A stretch of 32,562 nt of DNA, taken from positions 1 through 32,562 of the forward strand of contig JAGQQS010000318.1 in the NCBI GenBank assembly GCA_020426105.1, in the 5' to 3' direction. The translations under genes were made by a program, and so were the position numbers. Below, piece after piece: positions 24,914 through 32,562 of this stretch; within the stretch, counting starts at the first letter, position 1; every line of letters begins with the position of its first letter. The notes under the pieces were generated by a model. It was not told the origin of the DNA. It saw only the letters and a list, made by a program, of their open reading frames with translations, and did not search any database. The DNA comes from Planctomycetaceae bacterium. Lineage in GTDB: Bacteria; Planctomycetota; Planctomycetia; Planctomycetales; Planctomycetaceae.

Positions 24914-26746
24914 ATGTTCCTTAGACGACATTTCATCGCCATGGTTGCTCTGTCGGCCAGTGTGATGTCAGCCGGTGCCGCGAACAGTGCGCTGCCCCCC
25001 GAAGTCCGCAGAGAATTGTCGGAACTCACGAAAGAACTCAATGAAGTGAAAACCCACGTGAAGAAAAAGGAACTCGAGCTGGCAAAAGAAATCCTGCGGA
25101 AAGTCGACGATCGCGTTGCAACTCTGGGGATCGACAGCGACGAGAAAGACCGCGCCTATGCGACATTCAGGAGTCAGCTTGAAAAAGCCAGAAATCAGAT
25201 CCCCATCGGTTTCGAACACGACGTGGCTCCAATCCTGAAGAGGAACTGCCTGCCGTGCCATGGAGAATCGCAGGCTGGCGCAAACCTGAAGTTGGACACA
25301 TTTAACGGGATCGTCAAAGGGGGACTCCATGGGATTCCGGTGACTCCAGGAAATCCGGCACGGAGCGGAATCATGCTGCGGATCATGTCTCCCAACGAAC
25401 GGACACGTATGCCCAAAGGCAGCCCAAAGCTGTCAGACCAGGACATCCAAACCGTCGCTCGCTGGATCGGACAGGGAGCGGCATTCGATGGCACGGACCG
25501 CGATGCACCGATCGGAGAATCTGCCGCCAGTCAAACTCCCCCAAAGAAACCCGTCAATGTGGTATTCGCCGATGGATCTGAAACCGTTTCGTTCAGGACC
25601 GACATCGCGCCCTGGCTGGTCAACATCTGCATGGGATGCCATTCGGGTAACAATCCGCGCGGCAATTTCAGCTTCACGACGTTTGAACAGCTGCTGCAGG
25701 GCGGCCCGACGGGCAGCACAATCGTCGCCGGCGATCCCGATGCAAGCTACATCGTCGATCTTGTGCTCCGTCAGGAACCACTCAAGATGCCACAGGGCCA
25801 GGCGGTACTGAAACGCTCACAGGCGGTTGCGCTCGAAACCTGGATCAAAGAAGGAGCGCACTTCGATGGCACGAACCCTCAAGCGCCGCTCCGCGAACTT
25901 GTGCCCACAGAAGCACAGCGCCAGGCCGAACTGCTGGCAAAAATGACGGACACGGAGTTTGCCGCACGTCGAATCGATCAAACAGCTGCACTCTGGAAAC
26001 GTGTTGCTCCGCGAACCGAAGGCGTGTCTGCGACGTCTCCCAATTTCTACTTCTATGGCTCCGTGACCGAAGCACGCCTCAAGGAACTTAGCCAGCTGGC
26101 CGAAGCCCATCTCAGTCAGCTTGAACAGCGTTTTCCGCTCCCGGAAGGCGAGTCTGCGTTTCGCGGACGACTCGCCGTCTTCGTGACCAGGGATCGATTC
26201 GACTATACAGAGTTCAATACGGTGCTGATGAATCGACGAACCCCCGAATCCGTATCAGGCCATTCCGTCATCAATCCGAACTTTGAAACGGCCTACCTCG
26301 CCATGCACGACACAGGCAGTATCGAGTCTGCGGACGCTCTGACGTCTGAGCAATTGATGAAATCGCTGCTGAGTGAATTGTATCTGACGCGTGACGGCTC
26401 GAAACTTCCGGACTGGCTGCGACAGGGCTTCGGTGTGATGGAATGCGGTCTGAAACCTGATTCGCCGTATGCAAAAACGCTGAAGATCAGCACGGAAAAA
26501 GCCTTGTCCACCATTACAGATCCGGGCAAACTGTTTGACGATGGCACGCTGGCTCCGGAAGAGGTCGGAGCCGTCGGATATCAGTTGATCCAGTTTCTGA
26601 AAGAGCAGGGTGGTCCGGGACGATTTGAGAAATTCGTGAGCGAACTTCGCAAAAAAAACGACGCTGCCAGTGCGGTCAAACAGGCTTATGGCACCTCCGC
26701 CGCGCAGCTCGGACGACACTTTCTGCGCAGCGGCGTCGGTGGTTAA
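24914..26746 (+). CDS. Two-haem PSCyt1-type cytochrome protein with a zinc-ligand-less peptidase-like C-terminus
   Basis: The 610-residue protein has a signal peptide (about 1-26), a charged helical segment (30-95) and two planctomycete cytochrome c domains. The first has CLPCH (112-116) and a candidate axial Met in RMPKG (166); the second has CMGCH (239-243) and KMPQG (Met292). The C-terminal part (about 375-605) follows the order of Peptidase_MA/DUF1570-like gluzincins, FVTRDRFDYTEF and then LLSELYL...LPDWLRQGFG. No HExxH is present, and the usual glutamate of the WLxEG motif is Gln504. The haem domains suggest periplasmic electron transfer or sensing; the C-terminal domain is probably non-catalytic. 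It is divergent from the PPC-domain gene, with its own promoter. Confidence 0.83.
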   Translation: MFLRRHFIAMVALSASVMSAGAANSALPPEVRRELSELTKELNEVKTHVKKKELELAKEILRKVDDRVATLGIDSDEKDRAYATFRSQLEKARNQIPIGFEHDVAPILKRNCLPCHGESQAGANLKLDTFNGIVKGGLHGIPVTPGNPARSGIMLRIMSPNERTRMPKGSPKLSDQDIQTVARWIGQGAAFDGTDRDAPIGESAASQTPPKKPVNVVFADGSETVSFRTDIAPWLVNICMGCHSGNNPRGNFSFTTFEQLLQGGPTGSTIVAGDPDASYIVDLVLRQEPLKMPQGQAVLKRSQAVALETWIKEGAHFDGTNPQAPLRELVPTEAQRQAELLAKMTDTEFAARRIDQTAALWKRVAPRTEGVSATSPNFYFYGSVTEARLKELSQLAEAHLSQLEQRFPLPEGESAFRGRLAVFVTRDRFDYTEFNTVLMNRRTPESVSGHSVINPNFETAYLAMHDTGSIESADALTSEQLMKSLLSELYLTRDGSKLPDWLRQGFGVMECGLKPDSPYAKTLKISTEKALSTITDPGKLFDDGTLAPEEVGAVGYQLIQFLKEQGGPGRFEKFVSELRKKNDAASAVKQAYGTSAAQLGRHFLRSGVGG

Positions 26747-26970
26747 ATCACTGCATTCGGCATACTCGGCACAATGGCAAGAATGGTTGCCGCAGACGGC
26801 CCCCCCGCTAAAAACGCCGAACCGCACTTCGCGGATTGGATCTGAACATGTGAAACGCCCGAAACCACTCAATGAACAGTTTGCGACTGCGCCCGGAAGC
26901 CTCGCTTCGCTGTTCCCTTTGGCTGGGAGGCCAATGGACGGACGGAGTCTTCAATTAAAAGGACGTAGTT

Positions 26971-28218
26971 ATGTCCCTCAAGCGTTTTCTGGCGGCGACG
27001 GCAGGTTCGTTGGCATCGCTCGCCATTGTCGGGCAAAGCCTGATTGCTCAGGACCCTTCACTCTACTCAGAACTGGAGCCGGAAACGATTTTCAGCGGTG
27101 GGGTGCAATACCTTGCCATGACGCGCGACAGCAATCTCTCGCCGGCGCCAAACGTCATTAATGGCCCTGATTCGGGGAATGTGGGATTCCAGGACAGCGA
27201 CTTCAACTTCAGGTCGGGCGTTCGAGCCTTCCTCTCGGCTGAATCATCTGGCGCTCGTATTGATGCGGTTTTCTCGAACTACGGTAACTTTACAGCACGC
27301 GATCGCGGCTCTCTGACTCAGGGCCTGGCCTTTGACGATGGCCTCGGTGCAGCCTGGGCGGGCGCGAACTCAATCACCAACTCAACCTTCTTCTCCCCTC
27401 TGGCGAACGCTGCGACTCCCGTACTGGGTGGCGAAGCAGACGAATTCGAAGGACTGGGCCCCAACGGCGGATTTCCGGGCGATGCCCTGCCAACCTGGCA
27501 AACATGGTACAAAAGTCAGATTCAGGCCATCGAATTGAATCTGCTGACTGCCGACCATGAATCTCTTTTCCAGTACGGCATCGGTTACGCGAACTGGCAG
27601 CTCGATGAAGCGGCAGGCGTGCAGATCAGTGGAGCCTTCCGAGCAACAGACACCGCTGGCCCCAACAACGGTCTGTCCCATGCGTCACTGACGGGTGTCG
27701 GTGGTCTGGGGTTTTCCGGAGGCACTCCAAATGGATTTCAGGACGAAACCGGCAATGCTTCCGGCATTCCGGACACCCTCACACTGTTTCGCGAGGCCCG
27801 AACCGACAACAATCTGAACGGGATTCAGGCGATCATGCAGCAGGAAGTCATGTACTATCGAGGAATTGTCGTGAACGGCATCCTCAAGGCAGGGGTTTAC
27901 CACAACTCAGCCCATGGTTCAATTCTTGAACGCTACTCAGGAGTTGATACCGGCCCCGGCGGAGACACGTCCAACTACGGCCGCTCATTTTCAGATTCAG
28001 CAAGCAGTATCGCATTTGTCGGAACTGTCGGATTACAGTCCAGCGTACCGCTCACCAACCACTGGAGTCTCATCGGTGGTTACGAAGCCACGTTCATCAA
28101 TGGTGTGGCACTGGCACCCGATCAGAATCTCACCAGCAATGGCACGACATACAACATCAATACTCATGGAAATGTCCTGCTCCACGGTGCCAACGCAGGA
28201 CTGCAGTTTGCATACTAA
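26971..28218 (+). CDS. Probable outer-membrane beta-barrel protein
   Basis: A 415-residue protein with a Sec signal peptide (MSLKRFLAATAGSLASLAIVGQSLIAQD, short of a lipobox). The mature chain is rich in Gly, Asn, Ser and aromatic residues in alternating patterns, for example FSGGVQYLAM, QAIELNLLT, IVVNGILKAGVYH and LIGGYEATFI. It ends NVLLHGANAGLQFAY with a C-terminal aromatic, as outer-membrane barrels do. It has the general look of planctomycete barrel families, but I cannot place it in one. The ATG at 26971 is well supported by AAAAGGA, seven bases upstream. It is 224 bases after the cytochrome gene and converges on the DsbD-N-like gene, the two stop codons overlapping by two bases. Nothing shows what it transports or binds. 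Confidence 0.72.
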   Translation: MSLKRFLAATAGSLASLAIVGQSLIAQDPSLYSELEPETIFSGGVQYLAMTRDSNLSPAPNVINGPDSGNVGFQDSDFNFRSGVRAFLSAESSGARIDAVFSNYGNFTARDRGSLTQGLAFDDGLGAAWAGANSITNSTFFSPLANAATPVLGGEADEFEGLGPNGGFPGDALPTWQTWYKSQIQAIELNLLTADHESLFQYGIGYANWQLDEAAGVQISGAFRATDTAGPNNGLSHASLTGVGGLGFSGGTPNGFQDETGNASGIPDTLTLFREARTDNNLNGIQAIMQQEVMYYRGIVVNGILKAGVYHNSAHGSILERYSGVDTGPGGDTSNYGRSFSDSASSIAFVGTVGLQSSVPLTNHWSLIGGYEATFINGVALAPDQNLTSNGTTYNINTHGNVLLHGANAGLQFAY

Positions 28219-29081
28219 GGCGCGGACGTCTTTTCTTCGACCTGCTTGTCCTGACTCTTTGCCTTGTCATCGTCCTTCGGAAATTTCGATTCGTGGATGC
28301 GTTTGATTTCGTCACCAGGATTTGCCAACGGACGTTTGCCGATCAGTTTTTTGGTTTCCGGCGGTTCGCAGGTTTTTTCGTTGCACGCCTGAATCTTCAC
28401 TTCAACTTCCAATTCCGCTTCATCCGCTGTTTCTTCACCGCTGATTTCGAGCATCGCATAGATGATCACTCGGCCCCCATAGACATGTGACGGATCATCC
28501 TGACCATCGACATGCAACAATTCATGTTGCGGATATTTAATCTTTGTCATTTTGACCTTCTGCTTGCTGGTGATCTTCACCTCCGTCGGAATTGCAAATT
28601 CCGAGTTGGCCGGATTGGCGTTGATATGCCAACCGTCCGCGATCGACAGTTCAATCGCGATCGGACACTTTCCACCGCGTTGTAACTTGTCAAAATACGG
28701 ATAGATTTTGACCTTCACCCGGCTGTCCTGAGTCTCCTTAAACGGCGACGGAGTCGCAGGGTCCGGCAGGACCGGCTTAAAGGCATACTGCTCCCCGTCT
28801 TTAGATTCCGCTGGCTCCGGAGATTCTGTCACCGAAGCGTTCGCCGTTTCGAAAATCAACGACGTGAAGATCGATTGCCCCAATCCCCCCACGTCCGTTG
28901 TCGCCGCAGCAGAAGCCGGATCCAAAACACCCGTCGCGGATTCCTCCCGCGCTAACAAAGCAGACGGAAGTACTTCGCTGCACGCGGCCTGAACCAAGTG
29001 CCATGTTCCCGGGACCAGACCAAACGAGAGACTTAAAAATGAAACCGCCCCCATCGCCATCGCAAACCGCGTTGAACTCAT
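28215..29081 (-). CDS. Stand-alone DsbD N-terminal-like (thiol-disulfide) domain protein
   Basis: The 288-residue product has a hydrophobic N-terminus (about 7-33) and a Ser/Glu-rich linker to about residue 118. A domain resembling the periplasmic N-terminal part of DsbD follows (about 120-248): RVKVKIYPYFDKLQRGGKCPIAIELSIADGW in pieces, INANPANSEFAIPTEVKI, and the paired Cys in QACNEKTCEPP (Cys233, Cys238). In DsbD this domain passes electrons from the membrane part to partner proteins; here neither the membrane nor the thioredoxin part follows, so the partner must be elsewhere. The tail is highly charged. I chose ATG 29081, with GGGGG four bases upstream, so that the signal peptide starts the protein. 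ATG 29144 or 29189 would lengthen the N-terminus. Confidence 0.72.
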   Translation of the reverse strand: MSSTRFAMAMGAVSFLSLSFGLVPGTWHLVQAACSEVLPSALLAREESATGVLDPASAAATTDVGGLGQSIFTSLIFETANASVTESPEPAESKDGEQYAFKPVLPDPATPSPFKETQDSRVKVKIYPYFDKLQRGGKCPIAIELSIADGWHINANPANSEFAIPTEVKITSKQKVKMTKIKYPQHELLHVDGQDDPSHVYGGRVIIYAMLEISGEETADEAELEVEVKIQACNEKTCEPPETKKLIGKRPLANPGDEIKRIHESKFPKDDDKAKSQDKQVEEKTSAP

Positions 29082-29678
29082 CGAGCCCCCGTCCGACAGA
29101 CCACGGTTACTCTGCGAATTTGCTTTCTTCGCCGTCAGTCGCATACCTCGCACACCTATCCTGGTTTGAATTGAGATTAAAAGATTCATAAACATCACGT
29201 TTCCATGCCCACTCAGTCCCGTTCACGCATTTTACAACGGATGTCGCAAAACCCGTTCGCTGGATTTCGTCTGAACAGCCTGCGGATTCTACGCACCTCA
29301 GCCCAGGATATGAACTCCGGCATGATCTGCCAGATCCACCACTCGCAAAACAGGGCATTTTACGAAGTCTGGTAAGACTTCTAACGACTGTTCGATCTGC
29401 AAAATCCGGCCTGTTAACGTCCGACATCTGAAAATCGGCAATTCTGGTGATCGGGTAATTTTCCTCAATTACTGCTGCGGCTGTTCAAGCACGGGCTGCC
29501 AGACGACCTCTGGTTAATCGCATGCGGCGCTCCGGATTTCCGAATTTCGTCAACCAATCACGAGCGCAAGGCCGAAAACAGAGAAGTCAGACTGCGCAGC
29601 AGAAAAATGACCGGCATGGTCATGCGCGCGTCTGTCGGACCGACGTTCACGAAGCACTTCGGGTTGTGATGTGTCGAT
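29082..29678. other. Divergent intergenic region without a clear gene
   Basis: Nearly 600 bases separate the DsbD-N-like gene and the HlyD-like gene. The first 117 bases may be an N-terminal extension of the former. Two short open frames (29107-29427 minus, 29522-29833 plus) have no recognisable product. The one clear structure is the palindrome at 29364-29381. I found no convincing promoter. Confidence 0.45.
29364..29381. repeat. Perfect 7-bp palindrome with 4-base centre
   Basis: GAAGTCT (29364-29370) and AGACTTC (29375-29381) flank GGTA. There is no T run on either side, so it is a possible operator or RNA hairpin between divergent genes, not a terminator. An 18-base palindrome can arise by chance. 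Confidence 0.4.
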
Positions 29679-31202
29679 ATGGCACCGCCGAATGCTTTTC
29701 GGATGTTCCTGACGGATGGACCCATGGAATCGCCGATTATTGCCACAATGCCACGCGGACATCGCATGGACCGAAGTTTCGGAGTTGTCTACGACGGCGT
29801 GCCGGAATGTGCAGACGATCTGACGCAGGTTAGCTGCATTCGTACGCGTGAAGCGGTGTTACTGAATCAGTTGGGGATTTATTTTCTGGGGCAGATTGCG
29901 CTTTGGCGTCATCGCGAGATGTCAGCCATCGCTGAAGAACTCCAGATTCCCGTGGCCCGCATTATTGACGAAGCATGGCCTGAACAGGCGAAAAAACTGT
30001 GTCGACTCACGACGTCGCGGCCGCCGTCGGCATTACCGGCGTCGGCACTGCGAACAGTGTCATTACTGGCGTGCGCTCTGCTGATTGGTTTTTTCACAAT
30101 TTATCTTTTCGGGCAACGTCGAAATCAGCCGTTGACCGGGGTCCTTTCAGCCGACATCACCACGATTCGGGTGCCAGCCCCTTCGCGACTGACGCATATC
30201 CAGATCAAACCGGGAGAAGAAGTCTTCTCCGGTCAGCCTTTGTTGACACTGGAAAAACTTGAGCATGTAGCGTTCATCGCCGCTCAGGAAGCTGTAGTGC
30301 GTGATCTCGAGCGTGAACTGAAGCGCGTCGAGGCACAGGCGGCAATTGAACTGGAATGGCGCACGCGCGACCTGGATCGCGAACTCTCCAACGTGCGTCA
30401 ACGCATGGCAACACGCGAACTTGACGGCACAACGGCCAGCCGCGCTCCGGATGGCAGGCAGAATCGCCCGGCGGGTTCAGTGCCGATCCGCAGCGTTTCA
30501 TCCAGTCATACACCTCAGCCAAAACCTGCCCCAAGGCGACGGTCGGGGGGGATTATTTTCTTCAGTGGCGCGACGGACCAGTCGTCGCTGGTTCCCGGCC
30601 AGTTGCCCGAGTCTTCAGAACGGGAACCTGTGCGCGTTGCAGAATTGCCACGCAGTTCGGTCGTGTCGGATTCTGTCGCCGTGTCGGAACCCGATCCGGT
30701 GCTGGAATCATTGCGATCTGAACAGGTCCGCCTGGAATCTGTCCGTGCCTCACTGCCCGCCACAGTTAACGAAGCTGTCGGCGTGACGAATATGAAGGCG
30801 CAGTATATGGATGCCCGCAAACAGCTGGAATCCATGATGGCCGTCAGTCGCGAAGTGAGCGTGACATCGCCCGTTTACGGAACTGTTGGCCAGGTGCGGT
30901 ATCGTGAGGGTGACGATATGCAGGCTGGCGAAGTCATGCTGCGAATTCTGCATACGGACCGACGTTACGTCACCGCATATTTGCCGACGAGACGCGTCTA
31001 TGAGATGCGCCCCGGCCAGCAGGTGGAGTTGCGATTCCCAGGCAACGAACTGTTTCAGGGGCAGGTTGTGGATATTCCGATGGAAGCGGACGTAACCGGC
31101 ATTTCCGGAGACTCTCTGGCCGCGGTGCGGATTGAGCCCGCAGGTCGCCTGTGGCCGAATGTTCCGGTGGGCACGCAAATCGATGTGATTTCTTCGCGTT
31201 GA
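29679..31202 (+). CDS. HlyD-type membrane-fusion protein with a cytoplasmic helical N-terminal domain
   Basis: The 507-residue protein has a cytoplasmic N-terminus of about 120 residues and a membrane segment at about 124-146. A split barrel-sandwich domain comprises TTIRVPAPSRLTHIQIKPGE and GQPLLTLEKLEHV (161-198), then VSVTSPVYGTVGQVRYREGD (393-412). A beta-barrel (424-505) completes it. Membrane-fusion proteins join an inner-membrane transporter to the outer membrane or cell surface. The coiled-coil hairpin (203-245, 345-390) is interrupted by about 100 Ser/Pro/Arg-rich residues. The N-terminal VLLNQLGIYFLGQIALWRH...IAEELQIP resembles a helix-hairpin-helix repeat, unusual in this family. 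No transporter gene lies next to it. The start is uncertain: ATG 29724 or 29766 would shorten the N-terminus by 15 or 29 residues. Confidence 0.75.
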   Translation: MAPPNAFRMFLTDGPMESPIIATMPRGHRMDRSFGVVYDGVPECADDLTQVSCIRTREAVLLNQLGIYFLGQIALWRHREMSAIAEELQIPVARIIDEAWPEQAKKLCRLTTSRPPSALPASALRTVSLLACALLIGFFTIYLFGQRRNQPLTGVLSADITTIRVPAPSRLTHIQIKPGEEVFSGQPLLTLEKLEHVAFIAAQEAVVRDLERELKRVEAQAAIELEWRTRDLDRELSNVRQRMATRELDGTTASRAPDGRQNRPAGSVPIRSVSSSHTPQPKPAPRRRSGGIIFFSGATDQSSLVPGQLPESSEREPVRVAELPRSSVVSDSVAVSEPDPVLESLRSEQVRLESVRASLPATVNEAVGVTNMKAQYMDARKQLESMMAVSREVSVTSPVYGTVGQVRYREGDDMQAGEVMLRILHTDRRYVTAYLPTRRVYEMRPGQQVELRFPGNELFQGQVVDIPMEADVTGISGDSLAAVRIEPAGRLWPNVPVGTQIDVISSR

Positions 31203-31316
31203 TTCCCGGCCGCTGTTTGGACATTGGCCGTCAATCGCACTACGCTTCCGCCGTTGCAGCATCTGCCTGGTGCTGTTGTGTGTCCCGAATCTCCGTGCTA
31301 TCTGCGATGACTATCG

Positions 31317-32543
31317 ATGTCTACGAATTTCCCGTCTGTTGAAGAACAGCTTCAAATTATTACCCGTGGTATCGAAAAAATCGTGCCACACGATGAACTT
31401 CGCAGGAAACTCCAGCTCAGCAAAGATACGGGAGTTCCGCTGCGAATCAAGTACGGGATCGACCCGACCGGCATCGATGTCCATCTCGGCCATACCGTCC
31501 CGCTCCGCAAAATGCGGCAGTTTCAGGAACTGGGGCATCAGGCCGTCATCATCATCGGCAATTATACCGCACTTGTCGGTGATCCCAGCGGTCGCGATGA
31601 AGCCCGCAGCAAACGGCTTACCGAAGCAGAAGTCGAATCCAATGCTGCCACTTACCTCGCTCAGGTCGGTAAAATTGTCGATCTGTCGCGTGCCGAAGTG
31701 CATCGCAATGGTGACTGGTTCGGCCAGATGTCGTTCGCAAAAGTGCTGGCGCTGTGTGGACGCGTCACCGTGGCTCAGTTGCTGACCCGTGACGACTTCG
31801 CCAAACGATACCGTGACGAGAAAGCCATCTTCCTGCATGAGTGCCTGTATCCGGTCATGCAGGCCTGGGACAGTGTGGAGATCCGCTCGGACGTGGAGCT
31901 GGGTGGCACCGAACAACTTTACAGCTTTATGCTGGCCCGCGACCTGCAGGCTCAGGAAAACCTGAACCAGCAGATCGCTGTGATGTCTCCGATCCTCGTG
32001 GGGCTGGATGGCGCCCGCCGCATGGGAAAAAGCCTGGGGAACTACATCGGCATCAGTGAATCCCCATACGATATGATGAAGAAATTCATGCAGTTGCCGG
32101 ATGCCGTGATGAAGATGTATTTTGAGCTCCTGACGGAAGTGCCACTGGATGAAGTAGACCGACTGCTCGCCGGGCACCTCAAAGAAGCCAAAGTAACTCT
32201 CGCGAAACTTGTAATCGCGCAGTACCACTCCACCGCTGATGCAGAAACGGCGGCAGCCCGCTGGCAGGCAGAAATCGGAGGCGAAGCACTGCCGACCGAT
32301 ATTCCGGAGGTGGCACTCGACGCGACGCTGCTCACCGATGGGCCCCTGGCAGCCGTCAAACTTCTGACCGCGCTCAATCTTTGCCCCAGCAACGGCGAAG
32401 CCCGACGTCTGATTCAGGGCAGCGGCGCAAAACTGGGTGAAGAAAAAACAACAATTGCCACACACGATCAGCAGATCGAGGTGACCGACGGACTGTTAGT
32501 CTGGGCGGGCAAGAAAAAATACTGCCGCGTGAAACTGATCTGA
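31317..32543 (+). CDS. tyrS: Tyrosyl-tRNA synthetase
   Basis: Charges tRNA-Tyr with tyrosine in the cytoplasm. The 408 residues cover the full class I enzyme. The HIGH motif is HLGH (56-59), preceded by KYGIDPTGIDV. GNYTALVGDPSGR (81-93) and the second catalytic loop RMGKS (235-239, for KMSKS) follow. A helical anticodon-binding region comes next. The C-terminal S4 RNA-binding domain (about 343-408) contains NGEARRLIQGSGAKLG. The sequence is of the TyrZ-like branch with an HLGH motif. The ATG at 31317 lies 114 bases after the HlyD-like gene, without a clear ribosome binding site. A long open frame on the opposite strand (31311-32465) is a shadow. It is the only plain housekeeping gene in the window. 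Confidence 0.96.
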   Translation: MSTNFPSVEEQLQIITRGIEKIVPHDELRRKLQLSKDTGVPLRIKYGIDPTGIDVHLGHTVPLRKMRQFQELGHQAVIIIGNYTALVGDPSGRDEARSKRLTEAEVESNAATYLAQVGKIVDLSRAEVHRNGDWFGQMSFAKVLALCGRVTVAQLLTRDDFAKRYRDEKAIFLHECLYPVMQAWDSVEIRSDVELGGTEQLYSFMLARDLQAQENLNQQIAVMSPILVGLDGARRMGKSLGNYIGISESPYDMMKKFMQLPDAVMKMYFELLTEVPLDEVDRLLAGHLKEAKVTLAKLVIAQYHSTADAETAAARWQAEIGGEALPTDIPEVALDATLLTDGPLAAVKLLTALNLCPSNGEARRLIQGSGAKLGEEKTTIATHDQQIEVTDGLLVWAGKKKYCRVKLI

Positions 32544-32562
32544 TCACAATCGACGCAGCTGC

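Noticed and set aside
26255-26872. A 205-codon open frame on the minus strand
   Set aside because: It is antisense to the C-terminal part of the cytochrome protein and has no family motif.
31311-32465. A 384-codon open frame on the minus strand
   Set aside because: It lies antisense to the clearly recognised tyrosyl-tRNA synthetase, and its translation resembles no protein family; it reflects codon bias of the real gene.
1-32562. CRISPR array, tRNA/rRNA genes, transposases or prophage genes
   Set aside because: I saw no regularly spaced direct repeats, no cloverleaf-like or rRNA sequence and no recombinase or phage motif in any frame.

Overview
The window looks like planctomycete chromosome. 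The evidence is a DUF1549/DUF1553 protein with a Big-2 domain, a two-haem PSCyt1-type cytochrome protein, a PPC-domain protein, and a Wza/Wzc/Wzx/Wzy exopolysaccharide locus carrying sulfotransferases. I cannot name a species from sequence alone.

Left half (1-14231), all on the minus strand. In transcription order it encodes a polyprenyl glycosylphosphotransferase (initiating sugar transfer), a GT4 glycosyltransferase, a WecG/TagA/CpsF glycosyltransferase, an O-antigen polymerase/ligase-like membrane protein, a Wzx-type flippase, two unrelated sulfotransferases and a second polymerase/ligase-like membrane protein. After a gap come an unrecognised secreted protein, a thioester-reductase-like NAD(P)-binding protein and the start of a type I polyketide synthase cut by the window edge. 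Small gaps, ATGA-type overlaps and clear Shine-Dalgarno sequences suggest one or two operons making a sulfated polysaccharide, possibly with a polyketide or lipid part.

Centre (14710-19511). A Cys-rich lipoprotein and a Wza-like export lipoprotein lie on the plus strand and end at a strong intrinsic terminator. A Wzc-like co-polymerase with a BY-kinase domain faces them. These would supply the export channel and chain-length control for the glycan built by the left half.

Right half (19931-32543). This holds planctomycete envelope and redox genes: the DUF1549/DUF1553 protein and a PPC-domain protein (minus), then divergently the cytochrome protein, whose C-terminal domain resembles a metallopeptidase without its zinc ligands. 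A likely outer-membrane beta-barrel, a stand-alone DsbD-N-like protein, an HlyD-type membrane-fusion protein with an odd cytoplasmic N-terminus, and tyrosyl-tRNA synthetase follow. A 24-bp inverted repeat (22513-22579) and two opposed sigma-70-like promoters (24685-24794) are the clearest non-coding signals. I saw no tRNA, rRNA, CRISPR array, transposase or insertion sequence.
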